Source: Sipunculus nudus
Taxonomy: Eukaryota; Annelida; Sipuncula; Golfingiida; Sipunculidae
DNA length: 64,000 nucleotides
Assembly (NCBI GenBank): GCA_026874595.1
Contig: CM049307.1
Span: 56,253,870 to 56,317,869, forward strand
Reading direction: 5' to 3'
Of this stretch, positions 12,289 to 24,369 are shown in pieces; position 1 is the stretch's first letter; each line of letters starts with the position of its first letter. Made by a program: the position numbers and the translations under genes. The notes beneath the pieces are model-generated. The model ran no database searches. It had not been told where the DNA came from and saw only the letters and a program-made list of their open reading frames with translations.

Positions 12289-12516
12289 CAGAAGCGGATC
12301 CAGGGGGAAGATCCAGTAGGTCTGAGGCCTACAAACCGCCTTCAGCTGCCCGTAACCTTTCTTACGGCTTTCAGCCACATTATCCCTCGTTCGAATCCCC
12401 CCCCCCCCCTTTACCATTACTGAGGACCTTTTCATCAGTCCTCGTTGGTTTAACATTTGTTTTTCATTAGTCCTCCTAGGTACTCTTCCTTTTCCAAAAT
12501 CCTGGATCCGCCCCTG
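12289..12516. mobile_element. hAT-like MITE with GCGGATCCAGG ends
   Basis: A 228-bp element begins CAGAAGCGGATCCAGGGGG and ends with the inverse CCTGGATCCGCCCCTG, giving imperfect terminal inverted repeats of about 16-19 bp typical of hAT-derived MITEs. The interior holds a C-run (about 12398-12410) and no coding capacity. No clear 8-bp target-site duplication is visible. Related copies: 42632-42843 (both ends), and partial ones near 13206-13238, 38317-38470 and inside the repeats at 23.3, 48.4 and 62.4 kb. Confidence 0.6.
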
Positions 12517-13200
12517 ACGGCGGAAAAGCAGACTAGTCAAGAAAGTACTCTATAATTAATGACCAAGTCACTTCTAATAAATGTGTGTTTATATTGTTAT
12601 TGCAGTTAATATATGCATACACATGAGGTATTAATAGCAACTGACACAATACCCTCTTGAACAATGTCCTGGATGGAGGACCCACATGAACCTAGGACCA
12701 GAAGTTGGACAAACAGTTTGGATCGCGATTTCGTTCTGGAAGATTCAGTAGCAGGCAAGTTGGTTGCATCAAACTCCGGAATCCTAGAAGAATGCTATTC
12801 GACTATGATGTTACGTGCCGAGTCGCCACGTTAGAAGGTAAAGATGCTGTTTTTGCAATTGATAAAGGGGTCCATTTTGGGAAGTATTATTTGCCAGACA
12901 GATATGAAGCCATAATCAACGACCCGAACTGTTATTGTTACTTACTCGTAAAGGATGACGAAATCGTAAGTAGACCGTACTCTGACGGTGGTGTGCTACG
13001 GAGCGAAAGGTGCGTGTCTAAACGGCAAAGTGTCAAAGCCTCGATAGAAACTGGGAGTTCCCCCCAAATGTCCTAACAACAGGTTATGTCTTTTGGTTTA
13101 TCACTAACCCCGTACCCATAAAACCTGAAGTCCAGCTGGCTGCAAAATAAAACACCATATCCTCATCCAATAGACACTGCCGCCTTTAGAAAATATATAA
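12483..13200 (+). repeat. Tandem duplication around exon 1 of gene B/C, unit 1
   Basis: This ~718-bp unit is repeated directly at about 13203-13916. The repeat includes the right end of the hAT-like MITE, the upstream region, exon 1 and the first ~190 bases of the intron up to GCTGCAAAATAAAAC. Coding and intronic parts are similarly conserved, so the duplication is fairly recent. Because the unit begins inside the MITE, the duplication occurred after the MITE inserted. Confidence 0.85.
12792..12965 (+). CDS. Gene B/C: upstream alternative first exon (B)
   Basis: A 174-nt exon (58 codons, ATG at 12792) ends at a GTAAGT donor and encodes the N-terminal GNAT part (VTCRVAT, KDAVFAIDK, LPDRYEAIINDPN, KDDEI). 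Length and donor phase equal those of exon 1 in every other copy. It could splice to exon 2 at 14256, skipping exon C. Against exon C it differs at the usually conserved GLDY position (GKYY here, GWDY in C) but keeps AIDK where C has ANFK. No frame damage is present. It may be a true alternative first exon with its own promoter, or half of an incomplete gene duplication whose exons 2 and 3 were never copied. Confidence 0.7.
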
Positions 13201-13202
13201 GG

Positions 13203-13916
13203 GTTCTCTTCCTTTTCCGAAATCTTGGATCCGTCCCTAACGGAGGAAAAGCAGACTAGTGCAGAAAGTTCTCAATAATTAATGACCGATCACTTAATAA
13301 ATGTGTTTATTTTGTTATTGCGGTTAATATATGCATTCATACGAGGTATTAATAGCAACTGACACAATACCCTTATGAACGTTGGTCGAATGAAGGACCC
13401 ATATATACCGAGGACCAGAATTTAGACGAACAGTTTGGATCGCGATTCCTTTCTGGAAAATTCAGTGGCAGGCAAGTTTGTTGCATCAATCTCCGGAATC
13501 CTAGAGAAAATGCTGTTCGACTATGGTGTTACGTGCCGCGTCGCCATGTTAGAAGATAAAGATGCTGTTTTAGCAAATTTTAAAGGGGTCCATTTTGGAT
13601 GGGATTATTTGCCAGACAGATATGAAGCCATCATCAACGACCCGAACTGTTATTGTTACTTACTCGTAAAGGATGACGAAATCGTAAGTAGACCGTACTC
13701 TGACGGTGTTGTGCTACGTAGCGAAAGGTGCGTGTCTCAAAGGCAGAGTGTCAAAGCCTCGATAGAACCTGGGAGTTTCCCCCCAAATGTCCTAACAACA
13801 GGTTATGTCATCTGGTTCATCACTAACCCCGTACCCATAAAACCTGAAGTCCAGCTGGCTGCAAAATAAAACTTCATATCCTCATCCAAAAGACAGTGCC
13901 ACATTAGAAGATATAA
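13203..13916 (+). repeat. Tandem duplication around exon 1 of gene B/C, unit 2
   Basis: Direct repeat of 12483-13200, beginning with the same TTCTCTTCCTTTTCC phrase and MITE right end (CTTGGATCCGTCCCT) and ending near 13916. Inside it lies exon C (13510-13683). Confidence 0.85.
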
Positions 13917-15668
13917 GTTTCAATCGAAAAATTTTCTAGGAAACAAATAATAAGCTGAGCTGCATTATGAGCTGCCAGAGACTTCCTCTATTCTCAAAGT
14001 CATTTATTTTAATATTATTTCAGGCTTTGGTGTTAATATTTGCAAATTTTCAATTTTCTCGACAAAATAATAATATATTAGCAATGCCTTTTATATGGGA
14101 CCACTTATACAGCTAAACAAATGTTGAACGTTCGACCAATGTAAGATTGCTTGAGCTGTCCTTTGAGCTAGAATCATTAAGCTAAGTATTTTACGGTCAT
14201 GTTGTCACTTCACTCAATTATTTCCATGTTTATAATTTGTTTGTTATTCTTCAAGATTGGATTTGCCGGACATAGAGTTTTAGCAGATAACAGAGCTACA
14301 GTAGCAGGGATGATGAGGCTGAGACAGGAACACCAAGGTAAAGGATTAATAAAAAGCCTCGACCAGCACATACTGAAGAAAGTTCAGCAGGACCATCCCT
14401 TTATAGAAACCTACCGTTACGTCACACGTAATGCAGCACAGGTCAGGAAACGTGTTGATGATCCTGCATCAGGGTACCGCTTGATTGCTAACGTGGTGAG
14501 CCATTCAGTACTAATACACATCGTGTGACCTACGACCTACTTCAGTTCTTTATATCTCTGTATGTCCGTCTCTCTGTCCTTCTAAGTTTCATTCTTCAAA
14601 TTCTTTAGTCATTCTGTATCTTGCCCTGAATTTCCATTTATGTATGTACCTGTCGGTCCGTTTGCACGCAAAGGGGTATTTAAAAGTGATCGTGAATGTT
14701 GGTACTGAAAAAGGCTATGATCTGGGCAGCGATCTTCTGCCAGTTCGTCCGTCCGTCCTTCTGTTTATCCGGGCGTCCATCTGTTAAACATTGGTACAGC
14801 CGGCCGCCATAATTACCAGGTATTTCATGAAACCCACTTTAGATATTGAGTTGGAAAGTATATCACCTGAGCTCAATTTTAGGCAAAATACATGTACATT
14901 TAGGTTTGTAACCAGGCTTCACTGTGGTGTCGCCGTGATACCTTACCAGGAATTTAAGGGATCCCATTGGAACTCACTATGAAATATTCCAAAACGTGTC
15001 TCGCCCGAGATTCATTATTGGCAGGATCCACAAATAACAAATGAGGTAAGAGGATATGAGAATTAAGACGTGTGTATTATACCCTCTTGTGCTGCTCATG
15101 GTAGATATTTTACTCCAATAAGAATACATGCATTCGTTTCTTTCAGAATCATTATTGTTTAGCCACCACTAAGTCCAGGTTGAGAGCAATATTAAAGGTG
15201 GGGCGCAGCTTGGAGAACCACAATGTTATGTCGGCCAGAGAGTTAACGACGTCACACGGAGATACCGACGTGAAACTTACTATTGGAAAGGTGTTTTTAT
15301 ACGGTGCAACTTGGGTCCCGATGACAACAACATGGAAAAATATAGCGGTTGCAGCAGAGAGACTTCCAGCATACGTCACACTCTGTGCAGGAAACTCCAT
15401 CACCGCTCTGAGCGTCTCTGACCTACATATCTCAAGTCGTGGCTATGTCGTTACTCTTCATTTCTCTTCACTAAATAGCGCTACTTTTGATTGTCATTTT
15501 CAGCGACATTTAAAAGACATAATGGAAATGATCCCTTCTTTGGAAACTAAGTTTTTCACCCGCGTCACAGGACCACTTAAACAAGAGACAATTAAAGCCG
15601 TACTGGCTGAATATGGGGAGATGGTGATGGAAAATGAAGTATATGCGGCTGAGAAAAGACTGAATTAA
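13510..15668 (+). CDS. Gene B/C: NAT16-like GNAT acetyltransferase, three exons, intact
   Basis: Exons 13510-13683, 14256-14495 and 15147-15668 (stop included) join in phase 0 to give about 311 residues. Exon 1 (C) has GVTCRVAM and LPDRYEAIINDPN. Exon 2 has IGFAGHRVL, the QGKGLIK turn of GNAT motif A, and ETYRYVTRNAAQVRK. Exon 3 has SVSDLHISSRGYVV, FQRHLKDIM and LAEYGE. The acceptor before exon 2 is TTCTTCAAG; a GTGAGC donor follows exon 2. The exon-1 frame stays open past its donor to 13869, so intron retention would give a 120-residue GNAT half. ATTAAA at about 15759 may be the poly(A) signal. Same strand as gene A. Substrate unknown; NAT16 relatives acetylate amino acids. Confidence 0.82.
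14500..15146. other. Intron 2 of gene B/C with GTCCGTCC-type repeat
   Basis: Contains TGTCCGTCTCTCTGTCC, CGTCCGTCCGTCC and similar phrases (about 14560-14780), a dispersed motif also present in intron 2 of gene A and at the left ends of the duplicated units. No additional exon recognised. Confidence 0.45.
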
Positions 15669-15779
15669 AAGAATGGTTTTTAACTTGATTTGCAAGCAAC
15701 AACAAAATTCCGCTTTTTGATACAAGTTGTATTCTACGTATGATAGAATTGCACCTGAATTAAATGTTAGTTGCTTAAA

Positions 15780-16159
15780 TGATTAAAATATATGGTATAT
15801 AAATAAGTGAATTGGAACAGAAAAAAATACGATATTGGTTGTCATACTAAGGCAGTGAAAAAAACTTGTTTATTGAGCTGTTCATGAATATAAAATGTAT
15901 TTCTTCAAAAATGAAATATTCTTCTAGTTTTCAGGTTACTTGGTGTTCTTAAATAAGATTTGTGCATGTTAAAGTGTTATAATGAACATATGATATTTGC
16001 TTTATTTGGTAGGGGAGGGTTGCTTATGTACGAGAGACTCTGAAGTGTTTGTATATAGGTTACATTGCTCAGTCATGGGTTACATTTATGGATATGAGAC
16101 AAGGGACCATTTGAAATTGTTTGAGATGCTGTGTCGTATGAAAGTCAATTTCATTAATA

Positions 16160-16257
<98 letters not shown>

Positions 16258-17880
16258 ATTGTTCCTCAAGGTCTGATTTGTAAATAAGCCATATTGGAGA
16301 TTTAGCGCAAACATGAGCGAAAAAGAATAAAAGAGAAGAATAGAAAACGATAAAAATGATCGATGGTTTGCCCCCCAACGACAAAAAGAGGACCAAAATA
16401 TTGATATAAACATAAACTCAGCAACCCCTATAGGCCTACCCCGTAGGAAGGATTATTAAATGAATTGTTCCACAGACTTTGGAGAGTTTACTTTTTTACT
16501 TGTCCAAAGATACATGTCCAGAAACAATAAGAGAAATATTGCAATTTACAGGAAGAATATAAAATATGATTCAGTTCGTGAAGTAATGCAAATATAGTAA
16601 TACCTACAAGAATCCGTTTAAAGGATCGACTTTTGTACTTTTGTTATTTTTATGTGAGTCAGGAACTGTGAATTTACTATATGAAAGAGAATCAAGAGCA
16701 TTCTCTGATAAAATCATGTTGAATACATCAGTTTAAAATCTTGGATAACCCAAGGCCACCCGAATCATGAACCTTTTTTGAGCTTTTCTCGAAAGTCAGA
16801 TGTTTTTAATTCTTTGGTAAACAAGGTCATTCGAGTAATGTAATATATTTTATAAAAACAAGTTCTATTTGAAATCAAGGTAATGAGTCTCACTATGAAA
16901 GTCTTGTAGCAGATGTACGTGGAATATAAATTATAAACTGGGAAGAATGGACAAATTATAAGAGAGGCAATCCAGTGTTGATTCCCGATGGCACCATTCA
17001 TGGAACTTCAAGGGGAGGGGCATGATAGAGTTTTCCCATCCACTTGAGTTTGACCGGTTTGAAAGTTTAGGTTTTAATAGTGCAGTATGGGGTTTGTAGC
17101 GTGTATTGTTACCCAGCTACCCACTCTGGGAAACCAGCGGTGGCAGCGTCTGGTGAGGAGAAATGAAGAATAATGATGAAGCCTTGGTCATTGTCTCGAC
17201 ACCAAAGGTTAACGGACGGACGGACGGATGTACCGAAGAATGCAGCCTAGGCAATAAAATAACCAGAAGGCGGGCATTTAAAAACTCGGATAATCTCTTG
17301 AATAGAATTTACACCAACGTGTTTGTTAATTGGTATGTTTAATGATAATATACACCAGGTATATTTGCGAAACGGAAATATCAAACTCAATTGGTTTACA
17401 GAAAATTACAACTGGAATGGTAAAAATTATGCATTTCAACCGTGTTTGGTGTAGTCTCCGCCTGAATACAGGACAAAATTCAAGAGGGCAGTGTGTAAGT
17501 TGATATAATTACCGCGTCTTTATGCATATATAAACCGTAATAAGTACAAATATTCTCATTCAAAGTGACTTGGTCATTATTTATTCGTCAGGCTAAAATT
17601 AAACTGGCACAAAAAAAATAACCCAAAGATCATACAAAATCACCTGTTTTAGTAATCACATTCTTAAGTGCCCCTTCCACTGCAACATTTGTTATTTCCC
17701 CGTGGTCCTTCTGTTTAGTCTCCCCTGGACATGCACGCAACTTTAAACTTAACAATTATCTTATCCATCATTATGCCCAACTGAAATTTCATTTTAGTAC
17801 CCCGATGGATACCCTTTGTATCACTATTGTATGCAAGTGGAGCGGCGAGAGTTAGCATCATATAAATATTTATAGAGCCG
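15780..17880. other. Spacer with long (TA)n tract
   Basis: No gene recognised. A (TA)n tract occupies about 16164-16255, interrupted once by TAAATA; the tyrosine-isoleucine open frames on both strands there are products of the repeat. A short GGACGGACGGATG run lies at about 17215-17230. Confidence 0.5.
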
Positions 17881-17885
17881 TAAAG

Positions 17886-18212
17886 CAGTGTTTCCATATG
17901 CGCGTATATGCGTATATGTGCGTGAAAAATAAGTGTGTTTCCATGTGCGCTTATGTGCGTATATACGTGAACTGGCAGACGTATATATTTGTACAAGTGG
18001 ATCAAGCAGGCCTTCCACAAAAAGATGATGAAAGACGTAATTTTACCCTTAATCCCTGAGTTCACACAGACCCTATGCGTGAAAATCGCTCCTGAGACGA
18101 TTTTCACGCATACACGCACATACGCATATACGCTGACGGACACATGGAAACACCCCAGTTACAAAATCATATGAGCGATTTTTCACGCATATACGCGCAC
18201 ATGGAAACCCTG
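17886..18212. mobile_element. hAT-like MITE, 327 bp, with central hairpin
   Basis: The element starts CAGTGTTTCCATATGCGCG and ends with the inverse of CAGGGTTTCCATGTGCGCG, giving terminal inverted repeats of about 35-45 bp rich in TATGCGCGTATATGCG. A second, perfect hairpin lies near the middle (ATGCGTGAAAATCG against CGATTTTCACGCAT, about 18076-18111). There is no coding capacity. A clear 8-bp target duplication is not visible. Truncated relatives lie at about 22190-22320 and 45460-45600. Confidence 0.6.
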
Positions 18213-19130
18213 CTTAAGAGACTATTTCTAGGGTTTCTAGGGTTTTACGCGCGACAGATATGCATTAACTTTTAACTCGAAGTGGGATGGGGTTTAGATT
18301 GGCTTTTAGAACTGCAGGGGGCGGGCTGACAAGCGCATGTATTCATATATGTGTACAGATAGAAACTTTGTGAATTAATGTCACTGTTTGTTTCATGAGC
18401 GAGTAACTCTCTTATCTTGTAGTAGGTGTATCGAAGTGTGTCGATCTATATGACCCTTGTACTGTTCCTCTGTACAACTGAAAGTTACTTTTTGTGTATA
18501 AAATGTACTCTGCTTTACGAGGGAGCTACTTATTTTTATAATTCTGTAAAACACAATGAGAAGTTTCCACACGCAGGTATTAATCCCTATGATATTTTTT
18601 TTATATTCCCTGAGAATCATCAGCCATCTGTTTAGGAGTCTTTTTGTCGTTTGAACATGTATCAGGAAAATTTGAACGTGAACATACTGTCTAGTATTGG
18701 GTTAATACTTTCGCGCTTTTTCAAAACCTCGGACGTCGAAACCCGACGAACACTTATAATTGTTAATCCGAGATATATGTAGTGCCTGTTTACTAGCGTT
18801 CATGAATAATGATACATATGGGATTTTTACTGTAATTAGAAAAATTACAGGTAACATATTTTTATCTTGCTCTCCGGATTACCTGCCTCCCGATATTTTA
18901 CAAACTGTGACATACTCTCCCTAAGTGTATTTGATTTAAGTTATATTACAACAGTGTTCCTAGTTTAAATCACTAAAGTGTGTATAGTAGGAAAGGATTA
19001 ATAAAGATGATTCGTCTGTTTTCAATTCGAGGTTATTCCCTCCGCCAGGATGGTACGCGTTCATTCCAGTCCGTGGGTGTGTGCATCTGTGACGGTTGTT
19101 TAGTAGTTCTCAATGACTCAGTGCGAGGGC
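18213..19130. other. Spacer, no gene seen
   Basis: AT-rich DNA with scattered short frames on both strands and no family resemblance. Confidence 0.4.
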
Positions 19131-20130
19131 GCCTCACTTGTCAACAGAAGGTGGTGCTTTTATTTTTGAAAGAGTAAAAATTATCACAATTATCACGGAT
19201 TACGTTCCATTTGTCGAAAGAAGGTGTCAGTGTTAGAGAACATGGTAGTTATGGATTTTTTTTTGTGGGAACGGGGAGGATATTTCATTTATTGACAGAA
19301 GGTGGCGCTGGCCCTTGGGACAGAAGGAGGAGCAGTTTCTCATGAGACACTGGGAGAAAAGTATACATTAACAGAGTAAACATGTGAAACTGTTGGTGAA
19401 ATGGCAGCGGTGGTCGACATAATATGATTCTGTTGTTTGTCAAATATTATATATCTATTCCTTGTGGGTGATATGTGAGGTACTGTATCTCCATCATATA
19501 GGATGGAGAATCCGGTTCTTGTGAATCACTGGGGGGCGCTGTACTCGTCGACAGATGTGGGTGCTTTTTTACGTGATGAGAGGAAGATGGCTGTCGAGTC
19601 TGAGGTAAATTTCGACAGGATGTGACGCTATCGCACATCATGTAAGGAGGATTAGCATTTCGAGTTAATCGGAGATTGATTTAATTGTAGACAGGTGCTG
19701 TCATACGTTCAAAAGACAGGTATAGCTTTTCTGAATTACCATGAGATTGCCGTAACTGTCTACAGCTATCGTACATGAAACAGATACGGTTAGCTTTGGT
19801 GATTTACAATTAGATCGCTGTAATAGTCTACAAAAAGCGGTGCTGTCGTATGTGACGCATATGGCATCAGTTCCTTAACATTCCATAAAGATGACAGGGC
19901 AGAATTAGAGTTCGACAGGGGTAGTTTGTCTTGGTATTTTAAAGCCATGGCCTCTGCTTCAGGAGCAAAGAAAGCTTAAAAGCGTGTGACCCAGAAGTTA
20001 TTTTTTACTCATGCAGAAAGAAAAAAGAAATCATGAATTCTGTCAGACTAGGAAAAGCATTTTGTTTCTGAATAAAATTGTATACTGGTACGAAGCATTT
20101 TTAACTGTCGACAGAACATTGCACTTTCAT
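19130..20130. repeat. Degenerate GTCGACAGAAGGTGGCGCTG repeat region
   Basis: Variants of a TCGACAGAAGGTGGTGCTGTC-like motif recur roughly every 50-120 bases (for example near 19138, 19294, 19318, 19549, 19611, 19690, 19834, 19913, 20107). Spacing is irregular and copies are diverged, so this is an old minisatellite or the remains of a repeat-rich element. No coding sequence was recognised. Confidence 0.4.
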
Positions 20131-20279
20131 AGCGAGAACAAATAAATTTAGATACTTCTAGAAATTTGATATAATCCCCTATTCTGTTTATCTTTCATGC
20201 TAATTATCATCTGAGAACAAGTAAAATTTAGATAGTTTAAGGATATTTAATACAGTTCCCTATTCTGTCTCTCCTATAT

Positions 20280-20490
20280 TCTCACTTATATTTGTTCCGT
20301 CTGCACACCCTCTCTCTCCCTCTCTCTCTCTCACTGTCTCTCTCTGTCTGTGTGTGTGTGTCTTAGACTTTTAATGAGACGAATCTTTTTATGGATTTGC
20401 AAGTTTATGTCAAAGTAAATATATATATATATATTTATATATATAATATAATATAATATAATTTAATATAATATAATATAATATAATTCA
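20280..20490. repeat. Simple-repeat cluster (CT)n, (TG)n, (TA)n, (ATAAT)n
   Basis: A (CT)n/(GT)n run at about 20310-20362 is followed by (TA)n and then about ten copies of an ATAAT/TATAA pentamer at 20440-20487. Confidence 0.8.
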
Positions 20491-20779
20491 TGTTGTTGAG
20501 AACTAATGTTGAGTCATAACGTTTTCAGGCGTTCATATTACACTTTAATGTGTGTACTATAAGTAAAAAATTTTAAGTATTATGAATAATTATTTTTTAT
20601 TCACCATTGTCATCTGCAAATCAGGGAAGCAACACTGAAACTTACCTGATCGCTAACATTTTTTTCCATGGCAGTTTAGTACACATGACATAATCCATAA
20701 GAAGAAAGCCTGTTCTCAAGTGAGGAAACGGCATACTTTATACTTAAACCATCTGCCGATCTTGGCGTTCGTAAACAAT

Positions 20780-20830
20780 TAAGCAAAATATTGTCCGTTA
20801 CACGGGGTGTCGCCCAAGAGGGGTGTCCGC
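20780..20830. repeat. Short pogo/Tigger-like remnant
   Basis: TTGTCCGTTACACGGGGTGTC and GGGGTGTCCGC resemble the inner part of pogo/Tigger terminal repeats (compare 35159). Too short to define an element. Confidence 0.3.
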
Positions 20831-21841
20831 AGCCCTGTGTTTCTTAGGTGTGTTGACCATTATCAGGGCATTTCATGTTTCTGAGAGACACAGCCTGATG
20901 TCTATAATTAACCTTTCTTCTATTATTGGCTTCAGTAATGTCCCGGCTAGAAAAGGGGTGCCCTATTGTGAGCGCTCCGCGTGTGTCCTTCTCTCTGTTC
21001 GTGTGTTCTCCGTCCCTCGTTCCGTCCGTCCGTGCGACAGAGACGCTTTCTTTCGCGCGCATTATCTCAAGCAGAATACATTTCATCTTTCTCACATTTA
21101 TAACAGTGATTGGTGTCTATGAGGGCTCCGGGCTTGTCGAAGTACAGACCTGTCTGAATTCAAGTATTACCAATATGATGTTCCCATTTAAAAATATTGT
21201 CCTATGGAGTTTGTATGGTGGGCATTTTGGAATTTAGATGAAAATTCAGAATCCGCATAACTTTTTACTAAGATATCATAAGGTAAATGACGCCCCATTT
21301 TCCAAGCAATTCTGGCACGAGAATGGAGCTGTTGTGTTTATGATTTAAACAAAGGATAGGTATATAACGTGATAATTATATACATATTTTTTCACTCCAA
21401 ATGTGGCATTAATACAGGCTCTTCTTGTTCAAGGAGTGAATGCGGTGTATTTTGAGGTATTTGTTCATGACTATATCTATTCATTTCTATATCTATACAT
21501 AACATTTCTATACAGTTCATCCAAACAGTCAAAAGTGTAATTGGATTTTTCTCATATGGTGTGAGCTATAGTTTCAAATCACTGATAGTACATTCCCATA
21601 CTTTTGTCTGAGATGGTAGCAATAGACAAAGTTGTTTCCTATAAGACCTACAAAAACCAGTTAGTTACATGTAAATCTAAAAAAAAAAATTAAAACTTTC
21701 TTTTCACACTAACATAAAATGGTATTTGGGCAAAATTTGTATTTCTTTTGCCCGGCTAGGGCGTTAGTATTTATGTTTGCTACTAAATGCGTAAACAAAA
21801 TGTGATCCCACGCACCGATACACGTAAATTAGTTACATGAT

Positions 21842-22115
21842 TTGCCACGAGGTGACAGTAACTGCACTAAGCATTGCAATTCAGTGAGAGAAAGTTTGAT
21901 TTCTCTGTCAGAGGCGACAATTAAGTCAAAATCATTGCATTGGCTGTACCAGTCTAGTATATCTAAAGTTCCTTTAGCAAGGACAAGACCACCATACGCC
22001 ATCAGACCCTTGCAGGAAGATCGTTTACTTACACAAGCAATTCCTAAAGCGAGTACTTATAAGAAATCACCACCGAGGCTTGTGACATAAACCCTTCTCT
22101 CACACCATTTTGAGA
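21842..22115 (-). pseudogene. Broken copy of the orphan exon found intact at 45115-45404
   Basis: The minus strand aligns throughout with the open exon at 45115-45404 (shared LALGIAC, SKRSSCKGL, AYGGLVLAKGTL, REIKLSLTELQCLVQLL). The acceptor AG is changed (TTATTAAT instead of TTATTTAG), small indels shift the early frame, and a stop falls just before the conserved core. It is a decayed duplicate. Confidence 0.5.
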
Positions 22116-22839
22116 TACATTAATAAAACTGTGGTGTGTAATACGATTAATCAGCTTATTTGGATAAATGCATTAAGCTGTCTTTCCATGTATGTCCATA
22201 CACGCTCATTATTTTAGAAACTTTTAGGTTCGACAGCGTATATGCGTATAAGCGGAAAAAAAGCTGCATCAGTGATTTTCGCGCATATGGTCTGCGTTTA
22301 CTCAGTCATTTCTGTTAAAATTATGCCACTTCAGAATCTTTTTATGCTAAAAACCACCACGTACACTAAGCCACAAAAAGCCACTCCGCAACGAACGATA
22401 TGAAAAGAAAACAACTTTCTATATATATTTGTAGCCTGAAACGAAATAATACTAGTTACTCAATCACCTGGGAAATTATCCAGCAGTCTAACACGGGGTA
22501 TCGTAATCTCTGTATCGAAAAGTAGTACCTCCTATTACGCAACAAAATCGGCCAAACACAGATTAGTTTAAACAAGCGTAATGAGCTTATTTCGTAATGT
22601 CGCCGTTTAGTGTAGTCTTTCATGTAACTAAATAACAGTCCAATAGGAATTGCATGCCCAAATTAAGAGATTGCTTGCTTTTACTTCATTTAGGTATAAT
22701 AAGCTGATGATATAAGGTAGGTAACGATTTTATGAACCCGGTTACCAATCTTATAGGATTGAAATTGTCAAAGACGGCTCATACAGCAGTCACTGACCAA
22801 TGTTAATCCCTCAGATCATACAACAAACTCAAACACTGA

Positions 22840-23867
22840 CCCTTACGTTTCATTATGTAATACTTGTAATAATAAAATGAATTCGGTCCATCTTTGTTCG
22901 CAATGTGAAACCGCGTTGCGTATGACACTTTCATACCTCATTTTAAAGGTTACTGTTCCCGCAGCGACCTCGGCGATATGAGAATAAATAATTTTTGATG
23001 TACACATGATTTTGGGGGATTTTTATGTGTTTTGTGATTTGGGTGGAGGTAACCACACAAAAGAGTCGAACTGCCTTCGGCAAAGACCTGCTTGCCTGTG
23101 TGGTCACCTCTAGGATTAAGGACTATTGTGGATATGAAAAACCCCTGCTGTCAATGATTGATTTAAGCATGTTTGGTCTGACATTTGACCCACTCTTTGA
23201 CCCACTTACATGGTCAGTAAATTTGAAAAACACATGACTCTCGCTTAAGGGATGGGAGGGGTTCAACCAAGGAGGATTAATGACAAAACCTGATACTAAG
23301 TCCACAGGTCCGGAAAAGGGGCGAGGGGGGATGATTGTCCAGGCTTCAAAGTTGGTCCGAAACGATTTAGAAAAGGTTGCGGCGGCATAAAGGGGGTGCG
23401 GACCCCTTGGACTTCCCTTGGGTCCGCTTCAGGTATTAACAAGGTATGCATATTTCAGTTTCTTTCTTCAGGAACAGCTTCCTTGCCTTAAAACGTTCAT
23501 TTAAATCATCTTTAATGTCTTCCTCATATCAACCTATTCTTGATACGTCTAACAATAATAAGCATTCAAGGATTATCGAAAATCTGAATACGCCGCATAT
23601 ATTCTGGTTAGCAAATGTAAATATCATCACTGCACCACAGGACCGCAAAGTAAACATATCGATGTACGAATTTCTTGCCACGAGCACAGCGCCTCAAAAT
23701 AAATGTAAACAATATTTGCACATATCTCAATGAGACAGTATCCCACTAAAAATTTATATTTTCTTTAAAATTTTAGAATAAAAAAATGAGCCTAGATTCC
23801 TCAGCTCAATTAATACATCTCACCAACCCCGGTTAAAAAGCCCTGTTTACCGGGTTTATCAGCTAGT
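22840..23867. repeat. Dispersed repeat ending ACCGGGTTTATCAGCTAG, copy 1
   Basis: About 1 kb of repeat with diagnostic phrases TGCCTTCGGCAAAGACC, GGATTAAGGACTATTGTG, CATGGTCAGTAAAT, a GGTCCGGAAAAGGGG segment, and the end GGGTTTATCAGCTAG. Other copies: 47990-49030 (partner in the duplicated unit), about 30770-31444 (shortened), and 61911-62790 (reverse orientation). No coding capacity was seen; the element type is unknown. Confidence 0.6.
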
Positions 23868-24369
23868 AACCAGATAATCATGATAAATCAATTGGAGAGT
23901 CTGTGATTTTCAGGCTAAAATTCTAGAGATTCACATGAGATTTTTGCGCGTTCCAAGAGGAGAGTAACTTGTAAAAAAAGTGTAAATATTTAATTATTTT
24001 GTTTCAGTATTTTACGTGAACATCGTATCATTGTATTGTTATAAAAAAGATAAAGCGGTAGTGTTTACAATTATTTAAAAGGAAGCAAATAAACAAAACA
24101 TAAGAAAAAGGAGGGTAGACCTTCTGGAAACTCGCTTTGCTCTCATTTAATTTTTTCCTTTGACGTTGTCCTATTTTAACGTATAATTTAAAATATATGT
24201 GCATGTTGATGGACTCTAGCGTCAAGTAAGCTCAATTAAGCTATATGTGGGAACAAGAAGAGTAAGGTCAGTAACTTACCATCAGTAAGGCAGCCCGTCT
24301 CAGGCAGACCACCTATATTGTTCATTTACCCAATATATGATTAAACTGACTCACATTTCCAGCAACTTT

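Noticed and set aside
12380-12400. GTTCGAATCCC B-box-like sequence, possible tRNA
   Set aside because: There is no A box at the right distance and no cloverleaf; it lies inside a hAT-like MITE beside a C-run.
12560-13920. Tandem repeat as an assembly artefact
   Set aside because: The two units differ by many substitutions and indels, including coding differences, so a simple duplicated read error is unlikely, though long reads would settle it.
17715-18143. 142-codon minus-strand frame
   Set aside because: Most of it lies in the palindromic MITE at 17886-18212 and mirrors frames on the other strand.
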